Below, piece by piece: positions 53,397 through 64,000 of a DNA stretch of 64,000 bases. The notes beneath the pieces were generated by a model. That model made no database searches and was not told the origin of the DNA. It was given only the letters and a program-made list of their open reading frames with translations. The position numbers were made by a program, and so were the translations under genes. Location: NCBI GenBank assembly GCA_949825045.1, contig OX463818.1:24320906-24384905 (forward strand), read 5' to 3'. The DNA comes from Argyresthia goedartella (lineage: Eukaryota > Arthropoda > Insecta > Lepidoptera > Argyresthiidae). How positions within the stretch are numbered: position 1 is the first letter of the stretch; each line of letters opens with the position of its first letter.

Positions 53397-55969
53397 CAGG
53401 CCAATAATATAAATCTTTAAATAAAATTGCAATTTTGCTAACATTAAAAACTGATTATTTTTACGATAGCATTTAGCAAACTTCTAATGAGATTTGAACT
53501 CTGTAAAATAAATCCCCCAAGTTTCTTTTGCGCGCCGGGCGCACATGCATAAACAATGAGATTTCGTAGTCGGGGCGTCACTTCCGTAGGCGACGGATGG
53601 AATCACAAATTAATTGACAATCACAAGTTAATCAGATTTTTAATTAAACGTAAGACTAGTCTCACTGCCGTCGTCGCTTGTATTGTGAACATTTAGCTGT
53701 GTGGGCTGTAATTAACGGGAGCCCGCATGATTATTTCAATCCCGCTCCTACAAATAAACATAATATTTTGAAGAAGTGTTGTTTTGCAGCTGTAATAAGT
53801 GATAATAATATTCATAGAGTTCGTTGATAAAGACAACCGTTGATATTTCTATAATCCATAGTACTTATTTTTATGTTGTTAATCCCACCCTGCTTCTGCT
53901 TGCTCGTCATCGCGACACAATGATCGCTATTGTTCGTTTTTTATTTCTTTTACTTAATATTCATAAGATTTATGTTTATTATTCATTCAGTCGTCAAATC
54001 TGATAACAATCAGGCTTGATGACTTATTTTGTCGCTTCAATTATTTCCTCGACGTATCATCTCTTTCTGCTTCCTTGTAGCTTTTATTTAGAAATCTTGA
54101 GTCTCACCCTATTTTCTTCTGTAAGTACGTCTATTTCACCCGTCGTCGGGAGTATCCAACTTGTGCGACGGCGCACTATGGGAAGGATTTCGAATTTGTT
54201 CGCAAACGTTGTACGTTTTTTTTTAACATATCATTATTTTATTTTTGGCAATCGATAGTCCTAATTAAGGCAATCAGATGTTCTCAGCGCACTTTTTGTT
54301 GTAAATGTTATAATTTACGAGAAATATTCATTTGAAAAAATCTGGAGATAAATCTAATTCGCTCTATAAGTACCAAGTCCAGACTTCAAGCTGGTATTTT
54401 GTGGGATTAATCTACAGGTGTTTGAATATACCACTGCACATATAACATAGACCCGGACTTGCCCGTTATCGTGGTATTTAAATTATAAATATTTTTATTT
54501 TATACGTTGTATAGGTCTGGTTTGAGTTTACACGCCGCGTCCGCTGCTGTAGGTATGTGTCGTCTGAAATTTGGGTCAGATGAAATTAGTTACCTATCTC
54601 TAATGTGCGAGAGCGATACACCAAATTGCCATTATCTTAAAATGTGCGACCGGTGACAATAGATGATGGATATTATGTAATAAACAGCTTTAAAGATAAG
54701 CCAATTTTGATGATGATGATTTTGATTCCCAGAAGTAGAACACTCCTTAACGTGGCAGGGGATTCGTATCGCCGCCGCAGCAGGTCTGGAGATGACTTAT
54801 TGATCCCATTACGCCCAATGAGACACTGTCGAATGGCCATAAGAACCTAAAGGTTATAACTAAGATATTTACCTGCTTTATCAGTTTATTATTATTCTCA
54901 AACTGGGGTTTGTTTGTGTCATATCATAACATAAGTATATCATCATATCAAAAGTTTCCATTCCACCACACTCTCACCTAACATGAGTAATGTTTACCGA
55001 CGAAACCACACCGTGGTGGGGCATCCATCAAACGAAGCTCACTTCTTAATACAACTGAAATATAAGTTTACCCACCCAACGCATTGCGCTAAATGGAAAT
55101 CGGCGGTGCCAGTTGGAGTATGCGACTTCCGAACATACCTCCACGAACCAAGGGCGACCTTAACCCGACAATCTGTAAGGTTGATTTTGCCAACAACTCC
55201 TCGACATCCGACGAAAGTCCTATAATACGAAACGTGTCATCCACATTTACTCGGCCAATGCGTTAACGACTTCACCACCACGGCGATACGGTATACATTT
55301 AGAAAAATACCACCTGGCCGCTAAAGACAATATAATACCAATATTAATTTGATAGAGTGTACGAGTTTTACGTGATTCTAAGCGATTTATAGCTGTAACG
55401 AGCTGCTTTAGGGATCATTTTTGTTTGTATGCGGTAGGAAGCCCTGGCAATAAAATTACGCCCGTGTTTTGTAGCAGGCGCGCTCACTTCTCGATGAGCG
55501 ATACTCTTTAGCCGCGGTTATGTTTTTGTTACGTATAATTTTGAATGTGTGGACTCACTCCGACAGGCAGTAGTAGCAGCTGAAACAAGTCTAGCAATTT
55601 CCTGTCTTGAATAAATTTCCCGATTTATGTTTTCTTCTGTGTTTCTTACAGGCAATTTGTGCCTTAATTGATTTACATCAACACAACACCACTTCCGAAG
55701 CATACAATACAAAGTGATTGTATAATGATTGATTATTATCACTGATACCTACCTGCTTTTTAATTTTTATTCCTCTGTACTATTGTGTACTAATTAAGAA
55801 ATTCAACATTTCCTTGCATTTCACCTAGCAACATTGTACCTACCTACATAAGTTTACTAATTCGCAAATTCCCAACATCTCAGTATCAAACCAAGCATCA
55901 TCAACATTGCAATACAACATTGCGTGCCACATTTGCGGCGGTTTTATAAGCTATAATAGTGCATTAGTA

Positions 55970-56300
55970 CGATCCGCTTTTGACATCATTATCTGTGTAG
56001 TGGAGTCGAGTGACGATAACCTGCGAGGCACGTACGTCGGGCGCCCCCCGGCCCCCGCCGCCTCCCTCCCCCCGTCGCAGTCGCGCGCCGCTCCGCTCGT
56101 CGACCGGACGCCTAAAGCCGTTCCGAAAAACCAAATTCGCATGCAGCGCTTTTCTCGTTCCACCATGTCAACACGGCCGCGAACGCGTTAACCGTGCAAC
56201 GACGCACCTTGGATTGCAGTGTTTTTGGATATTAATTGGATTTATTTTTCGGTTTGTTGTTCGTCGCCTGCGCCGATCGGTCTTGAGTCACGCGTGACGC
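55970..56300 (+). promoter_or_regulatory. CpG-rich patch, candidate promoter or 5' exon of a host gene
   Basis: About 330 bp with very dense CpG (GCGCCCCCCGGCCCC, CAGTCGCGCGCCGC, ACGGCCGCGAACGCG) in AT-rich surroundings. Short frames here have no recognised domain. This composition is typical of insect 5' UTR exons. A donor-like AAGGTAATG occurs later at about 56516. Strand and gene are unknown; + is only a guess. Confidence 0.3.
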
Positions 56301-56898
56301 ACTGATTGCTGGAAATGAATTCTCGTATTTAAAATTATCGCGAATGCAATGGATTTTACTTTTATCTGTCTGTTACTCAATCGTCAGAGGATTATGAAAC
56401 TACGGCTCTGCGTGCTAAGTTCTTGCTTTAATTGTCAGTTTCGTTTAAAAATGCGCTAAGTTTTGAGTTGAAGATTATCATGCTGAAGCAAAATGAGATC
56501 ACTGAATTGGTAATGAAGGTAATGCCTGCCTTCTAGAACATAACTGGGAGTAAATTCCTTTGTCTGCGCACATCTAGTGCTCTCGGCACGTTTTGAATAA
56601 ACTAATGTTTCCTGTTTCTGTTTCGGTCTCAGGTTTATTGTTTCTTATTTTAAAAAGTTTTTAGCAAATCCGTAGAGCGGTAAATGAGAAAATACATTAG
56701 GTTTAGTTCAGTTCGCCATGAAGTCACTGTGAGGCGCCACTGTCTGTACATTTGGATTAGCGTGGCTCCCCGGTGTTTGCATTAGTTTGGACTTTTGCAG
56801 TAATACCTACTCTGGTCATTTGAATTTTCGTAGACTACCTATATATGAGCCTTTGACTTTCTGGATTGCATTTTACATTTGCCATACATATTAACAAT
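56301..56898. other. no gene recognised
   Basis: No domain or repeat is recognised. It may be first-intron sequence if the CpG-rich patch is a promoter. Confidence 0.3.
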
Positions 56899-57167
56899 AG
56901 GGAAATATTAAACTGCACATCAAAAATACTGATTTCCACAGCAAATGTCAGGGCAAAATGCTGCAGTAGCTTAGGTGAAGGATAAAGGGGGTGAGCGAAG
57001 CTAAGCCCCCTTTATCCTTCGTCTTAGTTTGAACATGCAAGAACAACAAAAAATACATTATACATAAATTTGAGTACACATAAACTATTTGAAACATAAA
57101 AAGTGTTTGTGCTGTTCCTTTTTTGCTGTGCAAATCGGTATTTTTGATGTGCGATTAAATACTAGCT
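56899..57167. mobile_element. MITE-R, complete copy
   Basis: Termini AGGGAAATATTAAACTGCAC and GATTAAATACTAGCT, with the internal CATCAAAAATACTGATTT / AAATCGGTATTTTTGATG pairs. Central hairpin GAAGGATAAAGGGGG / CCCCCTTTATCCTTC. It is slightly longer than the copy at 41387 owing to an extra AT-rich segment on the right. Confidence 0.8.
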
Positions 57168-58538
57168 TTAACAATATAGATAATGTTAAAGTTTACAGAT
57201 CATCAATAGACCAATATTATTATTTAACGGAATCAGTTACCGTTGATCATTCCTAGAAAAATTTAAGGGTTCTCAGTAAAATGTTAAATAAGTTTGCTAT
57301 TATGACATCTTATACAGTTTATGACCATATTGCACATCAATGCATGATTTAGATATTTGAAGAAAGACTGATTCACAAAGACACATGCAATATATGTTTT
57401 ATATAAATATTAATAATGTAGCCCATTAATGTCACCACCGAGGGGCATGGGCCTTTACCCAGATACGAGTAAGATTGAGCCATGCTCCACAACACTGGCT
57501 GAGGGTTGATGAAGAGGTATCGGGCTAGTTGTCACTGTCAGATGACCCAACTGTCAGATGTTTTCAAGCTGCCCTATTAGGGCCTCTGACCAGCTTTACG
57601 ACTAATATACGTCGCGCCACACGTTATGAGCGCTGGTCTTGATTGCGCAGTAGTCACTTTTCAATACCTGTACATATGCGCAGTACTTCCCGCCAACGTC
57701 GCCCAGCGCTCTTAATTCGTTGTGCGACTTATACCACCGAGTAGCGATAGTAGCCGGGACCTACTGCTTAAATGTCTTCCGAAATACGCAAGCGCTCGAA
57801 ACAAATGCCACTTAGAAACGGACACCCATCCAGTGCCCGTCTCAGCCAGATGTTGCTACCCGCACGACCGTTGCCGATGTGCGAATACCGCTAGTTTTAC
57901 CATATTCATTCTAATGGCCAGTGTTTTAAGGTCTATTGAAAACTACTTCCGCTAGCACGGGTGGGTAATCACGGAATGCGTACTAAATGTGATTGATAAG
58001 ATAATACAGACATGATCCTCATCAATAAACGTTGCACAATGCGACAGCGGAATAGCATCACTAAGTCACAATAGAATCAGTTGTTTTTATAATATTACAG
58101 CAGGTTAAACGTATAATGATTGCACACAGTCACCGTAAGTGAAGTAATTATATTCTCCTTGCCCAAGCACTAAGACTCAGAACCAACCAATGCGAAAGAC
58201 CGGTTGATGGCGGTCAAATCGAAAAGATTTTGTTTTTTGATTGTGTCCCCATCTCCCCATCAGGTACATAAATACTGTTGAACCACGACCCTTGAAAGCA
58301 GTCCTTTGTGGACCCTCGTAGTAACAACAGGGCTGTGGACATAAGCCGGTGATGATGCTAACTCTAAACCCCGCCAAGTGGCCTCTAGAGGCTCGCAAGC
58401 GATGTTTCATAGTTGCGTGATATTCAATTATAATTGTCTGTTTGAGACCATTTAAACATACTACCTACAGAAGTAGATAGTCAATGGCTTGTAAAGGGAG
58501 GTCCTTAAACAGTTGTTCTGTACCAAAATATATACCTA
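57168..58538. other. no gene recognised
   Basis: 57440-57520 (GGGGCATGGGCCTTTACCCA, then TTGAGCCATGCTCCACAACA) resembles a dispersed moth repeat, with low certainty. The rest is unassigned. Confidence 0.35.
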
Positions 58539-58684
58539 CGGCCTTACTAATAAAAGAAGTTATTCACTGTGTAACTTATTCAGTGTTTTGTCTTGCTTTG
58601 ACATTTGACATTTACTCGACGTATGAAAAGGACAAAACACTGTATAAGTTAAACAGTGAATAACTTTTATTATTAGTAAGGCCG
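58539..58684. mobile_element. 146-bp MITE with ~54-bp TIRs
   Basis: CGGCCTTACTAATAAAAGAA and GTTATTCACTGTGTAACTTA are mirrored by AAGTTAAACAGTGAATAACT and TTTTATTATTAGTAAGGCCG. GTGTTTTGTC / GACAAAACAC completes the arms, leaving a short loop of about 40 nt. No coding capacity. Confidence 0.85.
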
Positions 58685-60241
58685 CTATAGTACATGCAAC
58701 ATGCTTTAATAACTAGTACCTACGTGAGGAGACTTACTTTTATAATGATTTCACTTATAATCTGATGTCTACTATTTAAAAATACATGTGCTCTTTTATA
58801 AATGCAGAAAAAAAACCTGCTTAAAAACAACTTTTAAAAGCAGAGGAAATTCTCTAGCACTTCAAAGGCCTGTAAAAATTAAGTCTCAAGTCACAGATGT
58901 CTAGAACGAGTTTTTTAGATTGCCTAAACGGCACTAGAAATTATTGAAAAATAAAATCATTATTGTCCAAAATCGCAATGATTGTCAATTAACTGTAAAA
59001 ATCTGGGTTTTTTTCGTCAAAAACAATTAAACATCGATAAAAACGAAACGGTAAGACTTCGGCTAACACAAGTTTGGCCTAAATTGTTCTAAACGGTCTG
59101 TACTATGTTCGTTTCAAGGCTTCGCATCGATCTCCAAACATCCTGTATAGGTATCTCCCATGTCGCCCTTAGAAGAGCCTTCTTAAATCCTTTGGGGATA
59201 GAGGCGGGATCTTGTATATCTTGAATATATTAAGTTTCCTTTCGAGTACCTTCTTCATAAATAACAGTAGAGGCACTCCCGGAGATCTTTTTGATATATG
59301 GTAACTGAATGTAGAGACATTTTTATCTACATTTCGTAACATATTCACGGTATCTAACAGCAAACTAATGAAGTAAACATAATGTACGACGACGAACTTA
59401 TATTTGAAAGACCAAATTCAGCTTGGTTGCAGGTTGGCTCGTTTTGGTATATTTTGTCAAAGCCCGGCTATGGGATATCCTTCTGATCTTCACCTTTGAG
59501 GAATATTGCCAGTCGCAATAGCTGCAGGTCTGCAGCAGTATGTAGTAGGAGTAGAACTCTGTAAGGCGACCGTCAATAATCGATATAATGCGTCGATTAC
59601 AAGATGGCTTGGACCTAACTACCGTGTAATTTAGGTTATTGTATTAGTGTGTTTCGTGCGTAAATCATATCAAGATATAATTTAACAGCCAATGTCATTA
59701 AGAGCCGAGCCGTAATTAATTACTCGTATAGTGTCCTTGACTGTATGTGATACTTAACTTCTGAAGTTCAATATACTTACGTTCGCATTATGATTGCATA
59801 ACCTATTTAAAAAAAAACTTTTGGTTTTAAAATATGTACTTTGTATTAGATTTCGTATTTTTGCTGCGTCTGCGCTGCAGACTAAAAAACATTCAAAAGT
59901 CGCAAGTATTTTTTACCATAAACTTTGTGAATTTTCACGATTGACCGAAAGAAAACCCTATAGTAGTATTTTTTTCGCAAGACTCATACTTTTTTCGATG
60001 CTTAAATTAATTGATTTATAAATAATTGTTAATTAAACACACACACCAACGATGAATGAATATCTATCGTCATGCCTTCTGAAGAAAACTGGGATCTGTT
60101 TATAGAAACATCATAGAAATGTAAAGAGATACACCTTACGTGATATTGGTCGTAGGGAACTGAAGAATAGATTCTTGTAAAATACAAAGATATGATATTA
60201 CATGAAGAAACTCCCCAGATCTCAGATGTTTATAAATACTT
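58685..60241. other. no gene recognised
   Basis: AT-rich DNA without recognised domains or repeat families. Confidence 0.4.
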
Positions 60242-60470
60242 GACGACCCGAATGGCCGAGTCGGCAGTGACCCTGCCTACGAACCCAAGGGTCCCGGGTT
60301 CGAGTCCCGGTGGGGGCTAATATTTGTTTGATGAGAACGGATGTTTGTACCCTAGTCATGGTTGTTTATCTATATAAGTATGTGTATCGTTGTCTAGTAC
60401 CCAAGATACAGGGAATCCTAGTTTGGGGCTAGATCAATGTGTGTAAAATAGTGTCCAAGGTATTATTTAT
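60242..60470 (+). mobile_element. SINE family S, best-preserved copy
   Basis: The head GACGACCCGAATGGCCGAGT, TCGGCAGTGACCCTGCCTAC and GGGTTCGAGTCCCGGTGGGG are intact; the body has one shorter TATCTATATAAGTA segment than the copy at 12332. It ends ATCCTAGTTTGGGGCTAGAT and an ATT-rich tail. Confidence 0.9.
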
Positions 60471-60908
60471 TTAACATGTTTGTGACGTCTCTTTTTCTGG
60501 TTATTACGACACAGGGTATTTGTAAATGTTTTGTTATATTATGTTTCGAAATGCTAGATTACTGACCTCCGTGCGCGAAATCCGACATTACCGAAAAGTT
60601 ATCAAAGTCAGATATAAGTACTCTAAAAATCGGTACCTACGCATAGCACAATGCTGAGAAATCCACTGTTGGTTTCTCCAAGCAATTGTTTTATACGTGC
60701 CGCATTCACCAAGAAACGCCCAGCGCTGAAGGGCGGGCGCATCAATCAATCAGACAACAGAGCAGCCGTCTAATGACCCCTAAGGACCGTACGGAAAATG
60801 GGCTCGCACCCACACGTCCTATTTACCGCGGGTCCGGCCCGTGGGTTTTGCGACTCGGGCAAAATGACGCGAGAAAATTGAACACGTAATCCGGGGGACT
60901 CGAAGAGT
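60471..60908. other. no gene recognised
   Basis: Just after the SINE, TTTTTCTGGTTATTACGACA with CAGGGTAT recalls the body of the SINE at 49947, so a second SINE tail fragment may lie at 60490-60525. 60720-60890 is CpG-rich without a recognised domain. Confidence 0.3.
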
Positions 60909-61062
60909 GGGGCTCAGTTCTCTTATGGTTAACGCAAAGCGATAGCATATCGATTGCTCCGAACGCACACACACACGCACCGACTAGCCAAATACGGCAT
61001 TTTGCGGCTTGGCAGCAATGGATATGCTATGATATGCGTTTTGCGTAACAGGATAGGGCCCC
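60909..61062. mobile_element. 154-bp MITE-like inverted-repeat element
   Basis: The left end GGGGCTCAG, then AACGCAAAGCGATAGCATAT, is mirrored by ATGCTATGATATGCGTTTTG, CGTAACAGGATAGGGCCCC at the right. The loop contains (AC)n and GCACCGACTAGCC. Arms are about 45 bp with gaps. No ORF. Confidence 0.65.
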
Positions 61063-61527
61063 TTAACAATAATTGTGATCTGATTTGTAAATTATCTTGA
61101 AATTGGAGGTCAAAAATGGACAAGACGCAATTAACTGAGGAAAATTGAATCGTTTATTGTCGTTTAATTTATTGAATTGATTGAATACTATTGACAAATG
61201 TTTCCTTTTACGATACTTTCGGAAATAAAACTTTGAATCTCTTTTCGGGCAATCGATTTGCATGTTTATACTCAACTAGTAGTAATCGCTTTCAGAGAAT
61301 TTCCATATGTTCCGCAAATTCTTGCGAATCAATTTGGCTTGTGTGAATATAATATCTATTATACCCCGGACTATATATTACATGTGACGTTCCTACTACG
61401 AATTAAAAAAGTGAAAAAGTTTTAAGTATATTGAATATAATTTAACTTCCGGAAATTGAGTACTGCTAAAATGTCATGTCCATACTTTTGCTTTCGTATA
61501 CACATCATACACTAGCGCACACTAATT
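61063..61527. other. no gene recognised
   Basis: AT-rich DNA with no recognised content. Confidence 0.4.
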
Positions 61528-61735
61528 TAATAATAATAATAAGACCTTGGACACTATTTACACACCTTGATCTAGCCCCAAACTAGGATTCCCTGTATCT
61601 TGGATACTTATATAGATAATTATTTTACTTAAATAGATAAACACCATGACTACGGTACAAACATCCGTTCTCATCAAACAAATATTTGCTCTCACCGGGA
61701 TTCGAACCCGGGACCCTTGGCTTCGTAGGCAAAAG
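61528..61735 (-). mobile_element. SINE family S, 5'-truncated
   Basis: Reverse complement of the family from the (AAT)n tail (61529-61540) to the middle of the tRNA-like head (GACCCTTGGCTTCGTAGGC). The A box is missing, so this copy stops inside the head, as expected for 5' truncation during reverse transcription or a later deletion. Confidence 0.85.
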
Positions 61736-62130
61736 TTCATAGACAAAATAATGGCGAACTATAAATTCCATCTTGAGATATAAAATATAATTATAGCCCA
61801 CAGTGAGTAGCCGGCTTTTCTCATACGAATTTCTTAGAATTACTGCTCTAGCTTAGCGCTCCAAACACGTTTTCATCTCTTTTACAGACACATCGACGGT
61901 TATTTATTAGTAACTTTTATACCACACAAAACAAACAATGCGGTAATGAATCTCCTCATACATTTAAATGGGTAGTTATTTTTGGCTTGTGTTTAAACGA
62001 TTACCAAAAAATTCGAAAATTTACTACCAATAAATTCGAAATGACTGCCAAAATGGATGGATGTCCACCAAATTGTGTTTGGATAAATGATAACCAAACT
62101 TATTTTTATGTTTTGTGTACTTAACTTTAT
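61736..62130. other. no gene; diverged short tandem motif
   Basis: 62000-62105 repeats a loose motif (ATTACCAAAAAATTCGAAAA, CTACCAATAAATTCGAAAT, CTGCCAAAATGG, CCACCAAATTG, TAACCAAACTT) at 20-26 bp spacing. The rest is unassigned. Confidence 0.4.
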
Positions 62131-62238
62131 GTTTTAAGTATTTTTTGTTGTTCTTACATGTTCAACCTAACACAAAGGAGAAAGGAGAAACTTAACCCTT
62201 CACCTAAGCTACCGCAGTATTTTGCCCTGATATTTTCT
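62131..62238 (-). mobile_element. MITE-R, partial reversed copy
   Basis: The reverse complement matches 41445-41560: GCGGTAGCTTAGGTGAAGGG and GAACATGTAAGAACAACAAA. The central hairpin is degraded and both termini are missing. LINE-J sequence begins right after it. Confidence 0.65.
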
Positions 62239-62990
62239 GCAACTTTTGGTGGTCATTATATTTGTTGCCGTTATTTTTCACACCAATTAATAGATAGGTT
62301 CATCTTCGGACTGCGCAAGTATGACCACGTATCTCAGCATCGCAGGGAGCTGAAGTGGCTACCGATTCGGCTTCGACGGGACTCTCATATCCTGTGTTTC
62401 CTTTATAATATTTTGTGGAACCCTCGTTACCCTAACTTCCTACGTGATCGCTTCGAATTTCTTTCTTCAAGCAGGCCTCGGAGAACTCATATGGCGTCTA
62501 CTCTCAAAGCTCCAGATCGCTCCACTGCAGCCTACGAGCACGGGTTCAGAATCCGAGCCGTACGACTGGAATGAGCTTCCTTGCACTATCAGGGACAGTC
62601 GATCTCTAAATATATTCAAAAACCGGCTAAAGAAGCACTATCTCTCCCTTTCCAGTTAGATAATATATATATATTTGTATGTATTAGTTTATTATACGGT
62701 TTATTCATATTTTTACGTTGTATTTAAGTAATTGTGTATGCAGTCTATTTTTAGCAATTAGGGTTATCAGTATAATACATACTATTTGTAGTATATATTA
62801 GTCGTAGTATTTATAGAGTTTTATTGTACGCGCAGGTCTTCCCCCGCTCAACCATCACCTCTCCTACCATCTTGGTTTGCTGGAAGAAATCTCTTTTGAG
62901 AGATAAGCTCGCCTTTGTACATGTTTTTTTTCTATTATAAGTTATCTGTATGACTGTTTTGTGTAGTACAATAAAGAAATTACAAAATTA
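62239..62990 (+). pseudogene. LINE-J C-terminal region and complete 3' end
   Basis: The frame from about 62290 reads RFIFGLRKYDHVSQHRRELK, WLPIRLRRDSHILCFLYN, NFLRDRFEFLSSSRPRRTHM and AAYEHGFRIRAVRLE. A single frameshift near 62570 leads to NELPCTIRDSRSLNIFKNRL and a stop at about 62659. The 3' UTR carries TCTTGGTTTGCTGGAAGAAA and ends with AATAAAGAAATTACAAAATT. Its 3' end is nearly identical to the reversed piece at 44358-44518. Confidence 0.8.
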
Positions 62991-63767
62991 CAGATAGTAC
63001 GTGTTTATAGTATAATAGTAGTACATATTAATAGTATAGTAATAGTAATAGTATTAATAGCTGTTTGGTTCAAAATCTCCCAAGTACGAAGTGCCATTAA
63101 ATACATTATAAATGGGACCTTTCTGAATGTTTCGTGCGAGTATCAATTACATTGCCCCTGCCGAGGACGGTTGCTATGTACCATTACCTTTTCCGGGCCT
63201 TTGTGGTGATTTAACGAAACATTTGTCCTTACTCAGATGTAATGTGACTTTTGAAAATTGCATCCCGAATTTTGCACATCCGCACTTCATAATAAGATTT
63301 AAATCCTAATATATTTTGTATTGTCTTGAACCTTCGTGAGTAACAAGTGGGTTAACGGTAATAAACCCTTGCTGTATATGCTCCTTGAACTTTACGTGAC
63401 GCTGTTTTCTTTTACCCCTACAATATGCCCCATCCAAGCAAAACTATTCATCCATTGGGGGCTCTTTTATCTTTTTATATAACGTAGTATGGTTATCCTG
63501 GACTAGCTACACCTTAGTAGCAAACGGTGGTTTCTGTCCTCTAGAAAAACAAAGGTGTTCGTAGCTTTCTGTAATCATGTCAACATTAATATTGAGTCAA
63601 TAACACCACAAACTAATATTTATCCACACGGCATAGCATGACTTACTTACCTTACCTTCAATTTAATGGAGTTGTCGTAAAGAAAGACTCTACTTATGTT
63701 AAGTTTTATCTTTCTATAAACAAATAATGGCCGAACAGTAAACCAAAAGTATTTTTATAATTTAAAT
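62991..63767. other. no gene recognised
   Basis: Starts with an AGTA-rich simple patch (63005-63060). A 60-codon frame at 63127-63309 has no recognised domain and is not called a gene. Confidence 0.4.
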
Positions 63768-64000
63768 AATAATAGTTTATGTGACTGTTACGTAATGAAA
63801 GTCATTAAAATACGAGCGAGGGATTATGGAACGAGCCGACAGGCTAGTTTCATAAGAGCATCACATGTGTGTTTTAATGATTAATTAATTATGTACAGAT
63901 ACATACACTGCTTTATCTACACTCTTATTATAAGCTCTCTATGATGTGTTTGGGAACCGCGTCTTACGACCGGCATTGCGGCATTGACACTTTCGAATAG
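63768..64000 (+). repeat. A/B repeat, cut by the window end
   Basis: Unit A is present with AATAGTTTATGTGACTGTTA on the left and ATTATGTACAGATACATACA on the right, followed by the unit B left arm (CTTTATCTACACTCTTATTA, AACCGCGTCTTACGACCGGC). The window ends inside unit B. It is more diverged than the other copies. Confidence 0.7.

Larger units (their letters stand above)
52166..55969. other. low-repeat region with regulatory-looking patches
   Basis: No protein family is recognised. 52370-52560 is CpG-rich and holds a perfect CRE and two CGATAAGG motifs. 53060-53220 and 53520-53760 combine CpG-rich and homeodomain-type sites (ATTAATTG, GTTAATCAG, TTTAATTAAAC, TGTAATTAAC). The scarcity of recognised repeats compared with flanks suggests conserved non-coding DNA, but this is inferred without comparison. 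Confidence 0.4.

Overview
The window looks like repeat-dense intergenic or intronic DNA from an insect, most probably a moth or butterfly. This rests on recognised repeat styles: tRNA-headed SINEs with (ATT)n tails, jockey- and CR1-type LINEs with short tandem 3' tails, the dispersed repeat carrying a (GGAC)n tract and ending in a 'TACGGAACCCTAA'-type motif, and the 'AACCGACTTCAA' terminal-repeat element. No complete host protein gene is visible. The only host-gene candidates are a 30-nt exon-like segment at 31601-31630 and a CpG-rich promoter-like patch at 55970-56300. Family labels used here (LINE-J, A/B repeat, MITE-R and so on) are my own working names.

Layout. 560-3748 is a decayed non-LTR retrotransposon that encoded two OTU-type cysteine protease domains in one frame, then an APE endonuclease and a reverse transcriptase; a reversed LINE-J 3' end is lodged in it. 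7401-8620 is another reversed LINE-J. 10243-16466 is a nested stack: an A/B inverted-repeat element hit by a Tc1-like MITE and then by an almost full-length CR1-type LINE (10529-15872) with a CTCG target duplication; that LINE was itself hit by a SINE in ORF1. From 18823 to 31322 there are several A/B copies, the (GGAC)n repeat in both orientations, LINE C-terminal fragments and two copies of a long-TIR MITE.

33430-33582 is a perfect three-unit 51-bp minisatellite. 35015-39425 is a block of SINE, LINE-J 3' end, a second large LINE (35591-38280) and another LINE-J. 40437-44636 holds nested DNA-transposon and LINE remnants. 45903-46175 is a fragment resembling the N-terminal domain of a Crypton-type tyrosine recombinase. 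49947-52165 joins a SINE, a jockey endonuclease fragment and a Tc1-like transposase relic. 52166-56898 is the least repetitive part, with a CRE palindrome, homeodomain-type site clusters and the CpG-rich patch. 56899-64000 has further MITEs, SINEs and a LINE-J.

How it works together: none of these elements appears able to move by itself. LINE-C is the closest, with three nonsense codons, one frameshift and a SINE in ORF1. SINEs and MITEs depend on enzymes supplied elsewhere. Three things go beyond routine repeat annotation: the tandem-OTU LINE, a hairpin core shared by different MITE families whose arms change in a compensating way, and repeated short perfect inverted duplications scattered through otherwise unique DNA.
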